Shown here: positions 54,512 to 64,000 of the stretch, piece after piece | How the letters are laid out: every line of letters begins with the position of its first letter | How positions within the stretch are numbered: position 1 is the stretch's first letter | Assembly: GCA_029204225.1 (NCBI GenBank) | Contig: CM055102.1 | Location: forward strand, 50,250,426 to 50,314,425 | Source: Diphasiastrum complanatum | Taxonomy: Eukaryota > Streptophyta > Lycopodiopsida > Lycopodiales > Lycopodiaceae | DNA: 64,000 nucleotides | Direction: 5' to 3' | Program-made: the position numbers and the translations under genes | Notes under the pieces: generated by a model | What the model saw: the letters and a program-made list of their open reading frames with translations, nothing else | Told to the model about the DNA's origin: nothing | The model's database searches: none

Positions 54512-56242
54512 CTAATCTTTATATAATATAATAACATCATCCTTAACACCATCATCAACAATGGAAGGCTGAAGCCTTGCCCTCGCCAGTATGCTTAGGA
54601 TAATTTCTTGTCTAAATTTGTACACCTGGCTTGATGTGTATTCAGGAAGTGTAAACTGCAAGATAGAACATTCATCTATTAGTAACGGCTAAAAAAATCA
54701 ACAGAATGAAAAACTAATCACGAATCTAAAACCAAGAATAAACAGAATTACCTTTGAAATATCAACATCCTCCTGAAGGTTGAACCACTCAAAAAATAAC
54801 TTTGCATTATATAAAGTGTACCACCCATAGCTGAATGAATCATTTTGCTGGGGTGACTGCAAAAAAATTCAGCACACAAAAAATGAATTAAGAAACATAA
54901 TGAATTAGAATGAAACATATACATTAGAATACAGATTTCAAAATGTTGTTAAGAAAGACAGAATTTACCTCCAAATTGACGATCTGCCAGTCAACTGATT
55001 GGGAAACATCTGCTGGAATATATTTACTTAAATATGACAAGTACATATCTACATCCTTATGCGTATTGCTAGCCGAGTTCATCTTGGCACAAAATACTTT
55101 AACAGTATTGTCTATAGATCTTTTAATAGAGATCAGGTTTAAACTCCAATGCTCACTACAAAATAAGATAGAGAGTCCATTAGCTGCAATTCTAAAAACT
55201 ATTTCCATTTATAATGCCAATGATAAAGCTTTAAATAGCAAGAAGCATTTAACATATCTTACTTGGTATGATAAGGCACAAGCAGGTATTTTGTTGCTAG
55301 TGTGAATCCACTAGTCAAACACTATGACAAAGTGTCGTTATTTTCCTTGAAGGCCTAAAGCAAAAAGTTACTTAGCACCAACAATTTATTGGATGAATCT
55401 CTTGCAATGTCATATTGCGAGAGTGTAATCCCAGACTCCAGCACATGATCACTGATAGAAGCTCGTCTATTTTTGAGATCCAAACAATTAATAACTCTAT
55501 AGTTTATATTGAAGTCAAGCTCCTCTAATCTAAAACAAAATGGAACTCCAATTCTATCTACAACATCGGCTATGTCACTCTCAAATTTAAGATAATCATC
55601 CAAATCTATATATGTATAAAAATTTAAACAAGGAGGAGGAGGTGAATGAGCAGTATCTACATGAATAGTAGGATTATCCAAAATGGATGTAGCTATATTT
55701 ACAATCGTATCTAGTGCAACAATATCTACATTATCAATGGGGTTAGGTTGAGGAAAATCTGTGCTATTGGCCCTCCTAACTTTCTTTGGGGCTCTCTTGG
55801 GGGCTGGCTGCTTCCTAGGCCGCTTGGTAGGGAGGTTTGTCCTATCTAATGGATTAGGTCTGGGAGCTGCCGGCTGAGACATGTGTAACTTGGAATATCT
55901 TTCCCGCATCCTCATCAATAGTTGAAAATCCTTAGGCATAATGGCATGTCTAGCTAGCAAAAATGAATCTTAAGGAAAAAGGCTCATATAGTCCTTAGTA
56001 GCCTCATGAAGGCACTGAAGAGCCGAGGGAGTGAATCTGACAAAATGACCAAGATCATTCCTAGTAATGTGGCAGACAACATGGTAGAATGGAGCTCTCT
56101 GAATCAGCAGATTGGTTGATCTCTGATACTTACAAATATCAAAGAGCCATCTAGTTCGAACGGGAGGGGTAATGGCCACGGTAGGGGCTGAGGATGCACC
56201 AGCAGAGAAGAATTCCCTCTTTATCTGTTTTCTCCTCTCCAT
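54512..56242 (-). pseudogene. Histone H3-like fold fused to a Ulp1-like (C48) peptidase domain, spliced
   Basis: Exons on the minus strand: 56242-55263, 55155-54969, 54856-54752, 54655-54512. All junctions are GT-AG and phases agree (471 codons plus stop). ATG at 56242 follows an in-frame upstream stop. Residues 32-115 follow histone H3: CKYQRSTNLLIQRAPF (alpha-N/alpha-1), RFTPSALQCLHEATKDY (alpha-2) and AIMPKDFQLLMRMRER (alpha-3). A linker rich in Pro, Lys and Arg follows (about 122-165), then an acidic stretch. The C-terminal 180 residues fit Ulp1: YLLVPYHTNEHWSL with His329 formed across intron 1, SPQQNDSFSYG with Gln393 six residues before Tyr399, where Ulp1 has its catalytic Cys, and YKFRQEIIL. 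In-frame stops at codons 91, 296 and 307 mark decay. It may be a transposon gene that captured a histone, or a host fusion gene. Confidence 0.68.
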
Positions 56243-56254
56243 AGAGGTATTTTG

Positions 56255-57065
56255 AGGGATATCGCACTTGTGCGTGATCAGCAAGATAGGAAGGGGAGGG
56301 GTCCAAAGCGTTCATAGAGGAGCAATATGTACGCAAATTTTGTACGGTATATCGGACTTTACGAGGGAAGTGTAAGTGAGATCAGTCAATATAGAATAGA
56401 GGCGCACAAGTGCAATATGTGGAGACACGTATGCGGGGATATCGGACCTGTGCGTGGGGAAGGCAGTATGTAGAATAGCAAATAAGAAGATGGCGCACAA
56501 GTGCGATATGCGGAGGATAAAAAAAGTGAATATATCGCGGTACACACGTGCGAAAGAACGTCTTGTCGCACGTGCGAACTATCAAATCGTATAAAATTGA
56601 CAAGTGGTGATTGTCCCCCAATGATCTGGTGACACATGTCAAGGTGTCATCTCTCACGTGTGCGATTGTACGTACAAATAGAAAAATGACACTTGTTGTC
56701 CATCCAACCAATGAACACCAGACACGTGTCCTGATGTCCTTTCACACATGTCCAACTGTCACATCACACGTGCCAAAGCGTGCGAACGAATTGGGAGCCA
56801 ACACGTGTCTGTTGACCCGTTGACTACATGTGTGAAAAAACTCCCTATAAAAGACACGCAACCCGATTAATTTTTTTTTCCTCGAATTTCATGGCATATC
56901 ACTCTTGTGCGCGCACTTTGTGTTGCCTGTTATTTTTTGATCTTTACCTGCGCATAAGTGCGATATCCCGATTCTATATGTCGTACATATCCCTCTTGTG
57001 CACGCTCTTTACAATTTCTTTTTTCATATCATCTCCCTCGCGCACAGGGGCGATATCTATCGTAG
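56255..57065. repeat. Iterated GCGCACAAGTGCGATAT-type motifs upstream of the H3-Ulp1 gene
   Basis: About eight copies in both orientations, for example ATATCGCACTTGTGCG (56259), GCGCACAAGTGCAATAT (56402), GCGCACAAGTGCGATAT (56490), GCGCATAAGTGCGATAT (56950) and GCGCACAGGGGCGATAT (57040). The core CGCACAAGTGCG is itself near-palindromic. The middle section (56530-56830) instead holds ACACGTG motifs. The copy at 56259 lies within 20 bp of the proposed start codon. Confidence 0.65.
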
Positions 57066-57149
57066 TACCATGGCCTCATCCTCAAAATCTACCCGCGATT
57101 CCAGCCTAAGTGCATTTCTTATTGAATTTGGGACACAATAACATATCGC

Positions 57150-57480
57150 GCAAATTCCGACGTATGTTCGAAAATTTCATAATCTATCGCAATTCGACAC
57201 GTCGAAATACAACATCTCGGTAAAAAATCCGAGGCGGCAACCAATTTTTGCAAGGCACGTTGGAATATGACATGTCAGATTCCGACATTCAAACGTGGAT
57301 ATGACCTGGCATGGTTTTTCAAAAAAAAAAAATACGTGTAACCTGACGTACGTCGGATTTTGACGTCCACGTCGGCAATCTGAAAGTCTGTCCATGGCAT
57401 CTGGGACTTGTCGTCCGGGCCTGAATGGGCACGAACGTCGGATTCCGACGTATTTTGAAGTCATCGGATTCCGACATCTG
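57150..57480. repeat. Iterated TCGGATTCCGACGT-type palindromic motifs
   Basis: About six copies or half-copies: ATTCCGACGTATG (57160), AGATTCCGACATTC (57272), ACGTCGGATTTTGACGT (57345), ACGTCGGATTCCGACGT (57440) and ATCGGATTCCGACATC (57465). The core CGGATTCCG is close to palindromic. It adjoins the previous motif field, further upstream of the H3-Ulp1 gene. Confidence 0.6.
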
Positions 57481-57559
57481 TTTGGTTTTACGTATTTGCG
57501 CGATTCAGCGCCTTCTCTCTCAGTCTGTTTTTTTGCAAGGTGAAACATCTTTGGAGCGA

Positions 57560-57720
57560 TTGAGGGCGATTGAAGATCAGTATTTGAGGGCTTGAAGATC
57601 AGTGCTTGAGGGTGCTCAAGATCAATGCTTGAAAATCAGTGTTTGAGGTTGGTGCTTGATTTTTGTTTGTTTTGCTTTTTGTTTGTTTGTTTGAGGTTGG
57701 TGTTTGTTTGTTTGTTTTGA
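57560..57720 (+). repeat. Degenerate tandem repeat (GAAGATCAGTGCTTGAGGG)
   Basis: Four to five imperfect copies of a roughly 20-bp unit (57570-57655), followed by GTTTGTTT runs. No gene supported. Confidence 0.6.
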
Positions 57721-58021
57721 GAAGAGATAGAGAGTGTGAAAGATAGAAATAGATAGAGAGAGAGAGTGTGTGTATTATATGTGTATGTGTTTTTAAATTT
57801 TTCATTGATTTAAAATGGTTTTGAATATTGCTAGTATGAATATGGTTTTGAGTGGTCTTTTAATAGATTATTAGTATTATTTAGGATAGTTTGGTAATAA
57901 TATATTATTAGATTTGTAATTCGTGAGAGAGAAAGAGAGAGAAGAGGTGGAGTGTAGATGTATGCTTGAAGATATTGAAAGATTTTGGAGTTTATGTTTT
58001 GTTCTTTTTTTGAAAAATAAA

Positions 58022-58028
<7 letters not shown>

Positions 58029-58111
<83 letters not shown>
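58029..58111. repeat. (GA)n microsatellite
   Basis: About 82 bp of uninterrupted GA. Long open frames across it on both strands are artefacts of the dinucleotide. Confidence 0.95.
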
Positions 58112-58113
<2 letters not shown>

Positions 58114-59499
58114 TGAATTGATAACCAATTTGAAAATAATAATTGTTTTCAATACTACATTTAAAAAACAATGCAAAGTTATTGAAATATATGCTACAGG
58201 TAAACAAATTCAGCACTCTCTAAGATTTCTAGATCTAAAACGACACTTTTTACACTTTCTAGCACACCTTATTCACATTTTTTAATGGTCTATCACTTGT
58301 CTACTCCATATACATTCCTTGAAATATGCTCTAAAATCAATCACTTATCTAAATATTCATTGATAGAATTAAAAATTTAACTAACTTGTTTTCAAACGTT
58401 TTCCGTAGTTAAATGCTAGGAACTAAATTCTAATTTTGCCATTTATTTTTTGCAATATCTAACACTTCTAAAAATCAAAACATCATTATTTGCAATAAGA
58501 ATAGAATTTTATCAAGTCACTATCATTAATACATCTCTCTTACCCAGTTTGTTGTGGCTCTCCCATATATTGAAATATTAATTGTCAAAGATATTGTTGA
58601 GAGTTGTAATTATCATTCATAAGATATAAACAAACAAATTATTACAAAAATCAAATATAAAAAAACAAGAGATGTGTAAAGATCTATAATTTTTTGAGAT
58701 GTAAACTTGTCTTGTTTTTAATGTTTTAAATGAAAGTTTGTAACTGAATTAGTGTGATTGTTTCTAAAATTGAGAAAGTCTTGGCTATAAGTACTCTTCA
58801 ACAATCACAAGATGATAATAGATGGACAATAGGACAATGTTGCAGAAACTAGAATAAATTATTTTGTGGAATTTTAAGTTTTGCTCCATATAGCTAATAT
58901 TGTGAAAATTTATAATTTTTTTAATAGCGCTTCTTATTGTGGTTAAGGACCATGCCAAACTTGAGGTCAACATCTATATTTAGTTTGAGATGTATCAAGT
59001 TAATCCCAATTGACCAGGACTTGACCATGGGTGCCAAGAATAGTCCACTTGTTGGTTTAATTTCACAATAGCTACTATTATTAGCCATAATGAGTAATAT
59101 TGGTTTTGGAAGCTAGGATTAGAATTCTTGGAGGTGGCTACCTACCTATACTTAGGCATAATTTGAAATACCTTGCCTAGGAGGGCATGGTAGGAACATA
59201 CTCAAGGAATGTCACGATTCTTGTCATTTTATTCAATGTATCTTGTGCTAGAGTATCATTGATACTCGTTAACTAGTACTAGTCCTTGTGCTACTCATAA
59301 TTGGATTTAGTCTTGTGAGTGGTTATGGTACTACATGATGCCTTAATCAAGAACCTACTAACAAACGGTATTGTAATTCTCATCATTTGGAATGAGTTGT
59401 GTTGATCCAGTCTACATCTCAATTTCATTGGATTGGTTTGTCTTATGCATAAGGTCGATAGGATTTTGATATCTAATTCATCCTTGGGAGATGTTATAG
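58112..59499. other. AT-rich region, probably including an unplaced 5' LTR
   Basis: No gene seen. The part just left of 59500 should be the end of an LTR because a primer-binding site follows, but I cannot place the LTR start without a second copy. Confidence 0.35.
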
Positions 59500-59512
59500 T
59501 GGTATCAAAGCC
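59500..59512 (+). promoter_or_regulatory. Orphan primer-binding site
   Basis: TGGTATCAAAGCC, one base from the tRNA-iMet complement, about 740 bp before a gypsy RNase H-like relic on the same strand. Confidence 0.6.
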
Positions 59513-60239
59513 ATGGAATGTGTATTATATTGATTTTGATCAATGTGATACATTTATTTCTAGAAATAATCAATAGTAACTCTATGGGGTAGCAAAACTA
59601 GTTATTAAATTTGCTCTTTTTTATTTTTTCCTAAAGTATAATTTTTTCAGTTACCAATTTATCAAATATAATAAAGTAACTAAACATGTGTACTAAAATC
59701 GATAAAAGTAGTGGATACTTTATCATTTGAACTAAAATTGTTGATCTTCTCAATTTTTGTATTGTTTTTTATTCTGTTGATGCAAGCTATTTCAAGAGGA
59801 TGATTATATCAAGATTTTAATTTGCAAATAGACAAGGGCCAATATTTAGGGCTCAAACATTTTTCCAAATTCTACTTTGTTAATGCATCAAAGGCTACAA
59901 ACATTGATTGATTTGTAAAACCAAAATAAGATACCGGAATCTCAAATTTAATAGTTATATTTGTAGTTGTTGTTAGTATTCACTAGTAAATTGTCATATC
60001 AATCTAACTCAGGACAAGAAATCGAAATTGTTGAATGATTGTATTAATCGATAGTCAAGCTACTTTAAATTTTAAAGGATTCAAAAGATAATTGAACTGA
60101 TGAGTTATTGTATCTTGGACATAAAATAATATCATGGATTGATAATTGATTGTGGTAAAATCAAGACAAACTTAGAACTATCAAATAATTAAAGTCTTTT
60201 TTAGGCTTTTTTATTAAGGAGTGTGCAAAATGGTAGCAC

Positions 60240-61180
60240 CCCTCCATTCGCTTCTGTACATGGTGAGAAGTACGAAGAAAGGCCTACTACTTCTATTGTA
60301 ATGAACAATTAGCTAGATGAAACCTTTCGAGCTCTTAAAGATTTAGTTGTTTCACTCCCATTTAAGTAATTGCAGATTCAAATAAATTGTGCGTTGTAAA
60401 GATTGATGCAAGTGATTTTGCAATTAAAGTAGATGGAAAAATTAGTGGCTTTCAAAAATAACAAATTAATTGATTTTCAAACAAGATATACAACTTAGGA
60501 CATGAGCTTAAAATTTGGCATATTATCTTTATTCAGAAAGTGTGCATCGGTCATCACCCTCTAAAATCTTTTGCAATCAACTTAATATAAGAGGTCGTAA
60601 GGCCATGTGGGAATTCATTATAAGATCTGATATATTAAGCTACTAATTAGGTGGTTGATGTTCTTCAGCAAATAGGAAATTAATTAGCTTTCCTTTGTTA
60701 TAAAACTTTGTATCACTCTTTACCTTTTATTAAAATGACCTTGTAAGATAGAATCATACGTCGTTCATTTATGGCAGGAACTAGAAACATGTATAATGTT
60801 CAACAAAAAAATAGTAAGAAGAATAAACAAATAGAAAATTTTCATGAAAAATGAACCTTTGATAGATGGAAATGCATATGTGCAACATGATGGTACTATT
60901 AAGTGTGAAGTTTTGTATGCCCCGTGTGTTAACATAGGTAGGACTTGTGATTTGGTGCAAAGGGACTTATACTAGCCAAAGATGAAATCTTTAATAGAAT
61001 CATGTGTTTTGAATCATATATGTCACCCTGTCAAAACATTTGTACATTCCAACATCATTACCTATATTGCCTAACAAATCATACAAACCATCTAAAAGGT
61101 CCCAATCAAAACCAAGTAGGAAAAAGCCATGAAAGACCAAGTGGAACCAAAGTCAGGCCATTTGATCATCACTAAGGTGT
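60240..61180 (+). pseudogene. Strongly decayed Ty3/gypsy RNase H/integrase relic
   Basis: Broken plus-strand reading shows FRALKDLVVSLPF, KIDASDFAIKVDGKISGFQ (an RNase H first-Asp context, DAS), FSNKIYNLGHELKIW, IGHHPLKSF and later a DGTIKCEVLYAP stretch typical of the integrase entry. Stops occur every 20-50 codons. Probably the remains of a chromovirus-like element together with the primer-binding site at 59500. Assignment by pattern only. Confidence 0.45.
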
Positions 61181-61233
61181 GTACATCCATTAAATTTTTT
61201 TAGAAATCATCCTCCATTGTAGATAAAAAAATA

Positions 61234-61240
<7 letters not shown>

Positions 61241-61310
<70 letters not shown>
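61241..61310. repeat. (TA)n microsatellite
   Basis: About 70 bp of TA repeats directly abutting the hairpin at 61312. Confidence 0.95.
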
Positions 61311-61311
<1 letters not shown>

Positions 61312-61584
61312 CTAGCCAATGATGATGATTATTGTTTTCTCTCTCCTCTTAGAGTTACTTGGATTTTTTCTTTCTAGTCATGCTCTTTCTTATAATCATG
61401 ACCAAAATGTTGATCTTGGAATTAAATTTAGTGTTCGACAAAATATTTATCAAAGTGTCGAACACTAAATTTAATTCCAAGATCAACATTTTGGTCATGA
61501 TTATAGGAAAGAGCATGACTAGAAAGAAAAAATCCAAGTAACTCTAAGAGGAGAAAGAAAACAATAATCATCATCATTGGCTAG
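61312..61584. repeat. Near-perfect long hairpin (129-nt arms, 15-nt loop)
   Basis: Arms 61312-61440 and 61456-61584 are reverse complements with only two internal mismatches by my reading; the spacer is AAATATTTATCAAAG. The outer end reads CTAGCCAATGATGATG. Both strands therefore show nearly the same small open frame. Could be a fold-back MITE inserted in the TA tract or a hairpin-RNA locus. No clear target duplication. Confidence 0.85.
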
Positions 61585-64000
61585 TTTTGAATGACAAAAA
61601 AAATTCTCTTTGCCAACTATCATATACACGAACAGACAGTTATGCCAAAAAAAAATTTAGGGAAATAAACAATATGAAGAAGGACTCACCCTTAATAACA
61701 AGATCAATTTTGGGTAGACAATATGAAGAAGGATTCACCCTTATCTTTGATATCACCAAAGAAGGTAAGGAACAATAGAAAACTCATGTTTTTTTCTATC
61801 TGCTATTTTTTGGTTTTGCTAGATTTCTTGCTTAGTGATTTTCTCTTCATTTTAGATGTTATGAATAAAAAAGAAGGAAAAAGATGATTGAAAATTATTT
61901 CCAGATGTGAATATTTTTTATTGTATGTTCTAATCGTTATTGAAGTGCAAAGATTAGATGATCCAAATGTTCAGGATTATCTTCTTGATAGGCAAGGATT
62001 CATAGATTGGATTGATTGCCCTTCGTGCAAAATCCTTATCAAGCATGGATCGTAGGTGAAATGGATTTTATAGAGAGAAAAGAGGAACATTGTTCATGTC
62101 ATGCTTCAACACTTGTTCCAACTTTAATACACCACAATGTATTTACATGTATCAATTTGATCATGTTAGACACATTGCTAACCCTCTTCATACATGTCTT
62201 TTTTCAAATACCAAAATCTACATCTAAATGCCATCATATGCATGGGTCTGAGGATGGGCATTTTTCTCCAATATTGATAGGAGTGGGTGCACCAAAGGAG
62301 GAGGACAAGAATGGGGTTGTTTTGTAGGGATGAAGACCTGTACCATATTTATAGAAGACATGTGAAGACGTGCTAGTAATTGATCTACAAAAAGTTTGGT
62401 TAGCATCACCCCACCAAAGATTGTTGATCCCAAAGCTATAGTTGCACAAAATATAGTCAAAAACCACTATCTAAAACTAGAGATTTTGGGTCCGTTGTAT
62501 GGGTCATACTACCCATTGAAGTTCCCAATGTTAGCCAAATTTTCACATGAAAAATCGGGATTTTATAAATGGTGATTAATCTTTCCCTCCCTACAAAATA
62601 CTAGGAGTTGACCCTAAACCCCATGCCAAGTAAGACAACTACCTAAACAAGTGACTTATGGACTATGGGGTCAGACCCTCCCCGTACACCTCCCTAAGAA
62701 GCCTTGTATGGTTTTTTTAAATGGCCCAACAACAGTGTCCCTTGTGAACTACTTAAGGGTACCTTGCCCCTTACACATCCTTTTCCGCTTAGTGTGCCAA
62801 TTTTGAACCACTTTCACAAAAATCACTCATTAGGGATTGCCTTACAAGGAGGGAAGGACGTACCTCCATGAAAGAGAATGGAAACCCCAAGCAATGATCC
62901 GAGCTGAAAGCAGCAACTCAGCTGGCATCAACTTGGTCATTAAGGAGATGAGATGGGGTCTTTTAGGGAACCGAATCGCACATATTTCCAAAGACCTTCA
63001 TTAAGGAGGTCGATTGTTGTTGACAAAGGAATTGAGGAACAAGGGAACTACGAGCTACAATAGACAGCATTTTGGTTGCAAGAGGTCTACCCGACATACC
63101 TTCTCGTGAGCTGTTAACGTGTTCCCCAAAGTCTAGAAAAACTAGGCCATCTATGATACAACCTCTTGCTATAAATGGATTGAACTCATTTATCAACGAT
63201 CAAATTATCTTAAACTTCTCTCTCAAATATGTGAAGCTTATATAATCTTCCACTAATTCTAGACTTTATTCTTCATTCCTTTCAAGTCCAATTATGTAGA
63301 AATGAAGTGAACTTCAAAAATCTTGGTACTATTCACTTAAAAGAAAGAGGACATCCATGATCTTGAAATAAGTGTCTACTATCCACGTGAAAGAAAAAGA
63401 TAATATGTTTCCTAAATAGCACTTAACCACAAGACCATCCCATGTTGTAACTATTTATGGAAACTTGCCTAAATGTAAACATCAAAAAGGGAGCCACAAA
63501 ATTGAAACTCTTTGCCCGATCACAAATCTGAAATTCTTTGCAACCTTAAGATTTCTCTTCTTAAATAATGTACATTACTTAATAGCATAAAAAGAATTTC
63601 AACTAAGTACCTTCTAGGCTTCTAGCAATCTATGAATTGCCTGTTGACATGCTTTACCAGTTGCCTACTAACAAAGTGTACTTGGGTCCCTTCATTATCA
63701 GACCTTTGTAATGTTATGTTTGTAAGTCTATGGAACGATCTCCTTCATAGTGATTGTCGTTGTTCCCTAACAGTGTGCCCTAACAATTGTGACACTTGAT
63801 GTATGTTGTGACACTTAATCTGATGCTAAAACTCACAAACTTGGCCAACTTTAAGATTGAACGCTGGATGTAGCTGGCACATTTAAGATCTCATAAGCAC
63901 AAAATCTTTCTGAGAAAAAGCTCGTTACCAATCTGACAAGCTAGGCTCAGCTAAAATAGAAACATAGTACATGCCATGTGTAAACAAAAAACAAATTATC
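61585..64000. other. Unassigned region
   Basis: No gene I can support. A 25-bp phrase (ACAATATGAAGAAGGA...) is tandemly duplicated with a 50-bp period near 61669 and 61719. A 103-codon frame at 62016-62327 has no recognised domain. Confidence 0.35.

Noticed and set aside
52480-57560. Complete DNA transposon with terminal inverted repeats enclosing the two convergent gene relics
   Set aside because: I looked for matching termini on both sides and found none, so the element boundaries, if any, cannot be claimed.
57923-58285. Open frames of 100-120 codons across the GA tract, and similar ones across the CT tract at 38.9 kb
   Set aside because: Dinucleotide repeats are open in all frames; translations are Arg-Glu or Ser-Leu runs.
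61355-61541. Nearly identical 60-codon ORFs on both strands
   Set aside because: They are the same sequence read from the two arms of the hairpin; no independent coding evidence.
1-64000. tRNA, rRNA or CRISPR
   Set aside because: No cloverleaf-compatible tRNA, rRNA-like block or regularly spaced repeat-spacer array was seen; primer-binding sites explain the tRNA-like 13-mers.

Overview
This window reads as nuclear DNA of a land plant with a large, repeat-rich genome. A gymnosperm-like genome is plausible, but nothing here fixes the species. Evidence: nested Ty1/copia and Ty3/gypsy LTR retrotransposons, primer-binding sites of the plant tRNA-iMet type (TGGTATCAGAGCC), GT-AG introns, and no bacterial-style operons, rRNA, tRNA or CRISPR that I could see. 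Almost everything recognisable is transposon-derived and most of it is broken.

Layout. 1-5.4 kb: degenerate transposon ORF, an ACTCGCA-motif field, AT-rich DNA and a decayed spliced transposase-like gene on the minus strand. 5.7-8.3 kb: deleted copia element A and a gypsy gag fragment. 8.3-11.0 kb: copia element B (minus; gag joined to RNase H, 5' LTR rich in RY motifs). 11.25-12.07 kb: solo LTR with a perfect CAAAT target duplication. 13.0-31.3 kb: gypsy element C (minus), into which copia D (13895-20039, nearly intact, two 682-bp LTRs with about 1% difference, TSD ATGGT) and copia E (21563-25299, defective) inserted. C itself sits in copia I, a relative of E. 32.4-37.1 kb: gypsy H, a decayed plus-strand relative of C. 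38-41.4 kb: Ser/Thr/Pro-rich ORFs, a CT microsatellite and a copia gag fragment. 41.4-43.5 kb: 5' half of copia F. 43.9-52.0 kb: copia G, lacking its 5' end and reverse transcriptase, and split by J, a 4.76-kb non-coding LTR element (TSD GCAAT). 58-64 kb: microsatellites, a gypsy relic with its own primer-binding site, and a near-perfect 273-nt hairpin.

The most unusual part is 52.9-57.5 kb. Two spliced gene relics face each other. The plus-strand one is unrecognised. The minus-strand one (54512-56242, four exons) encodes a divergent histone H3 fold, then a proline/lysine-rich linker, then a Ulp1-like (C48 SUMO-protease) domain in which Tyr replaces the catalytic Cys. Upstream of it lie about eight copies of a GCGCACAAGTGCGATAT-type motif and about six of a TCGGATTCCGACGT-type motif. 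I know of no described protein with this H3-Ulp1 architecture. Splice phases agree across all junctions, but three in-frame stops show this copy is dead.

Target duplications and nesting give a relative order: I before C; C before D and E; G before J; D is probably the youngest. Several unrelated copia families here share a CACACGTGTG palindrome in LTRs or leaders, and other LTRs or leaders carry dense short motifs (CATGCA, CTCGCAAG, TCGCGAA), so the main regulatory interest also lies in the transposons.
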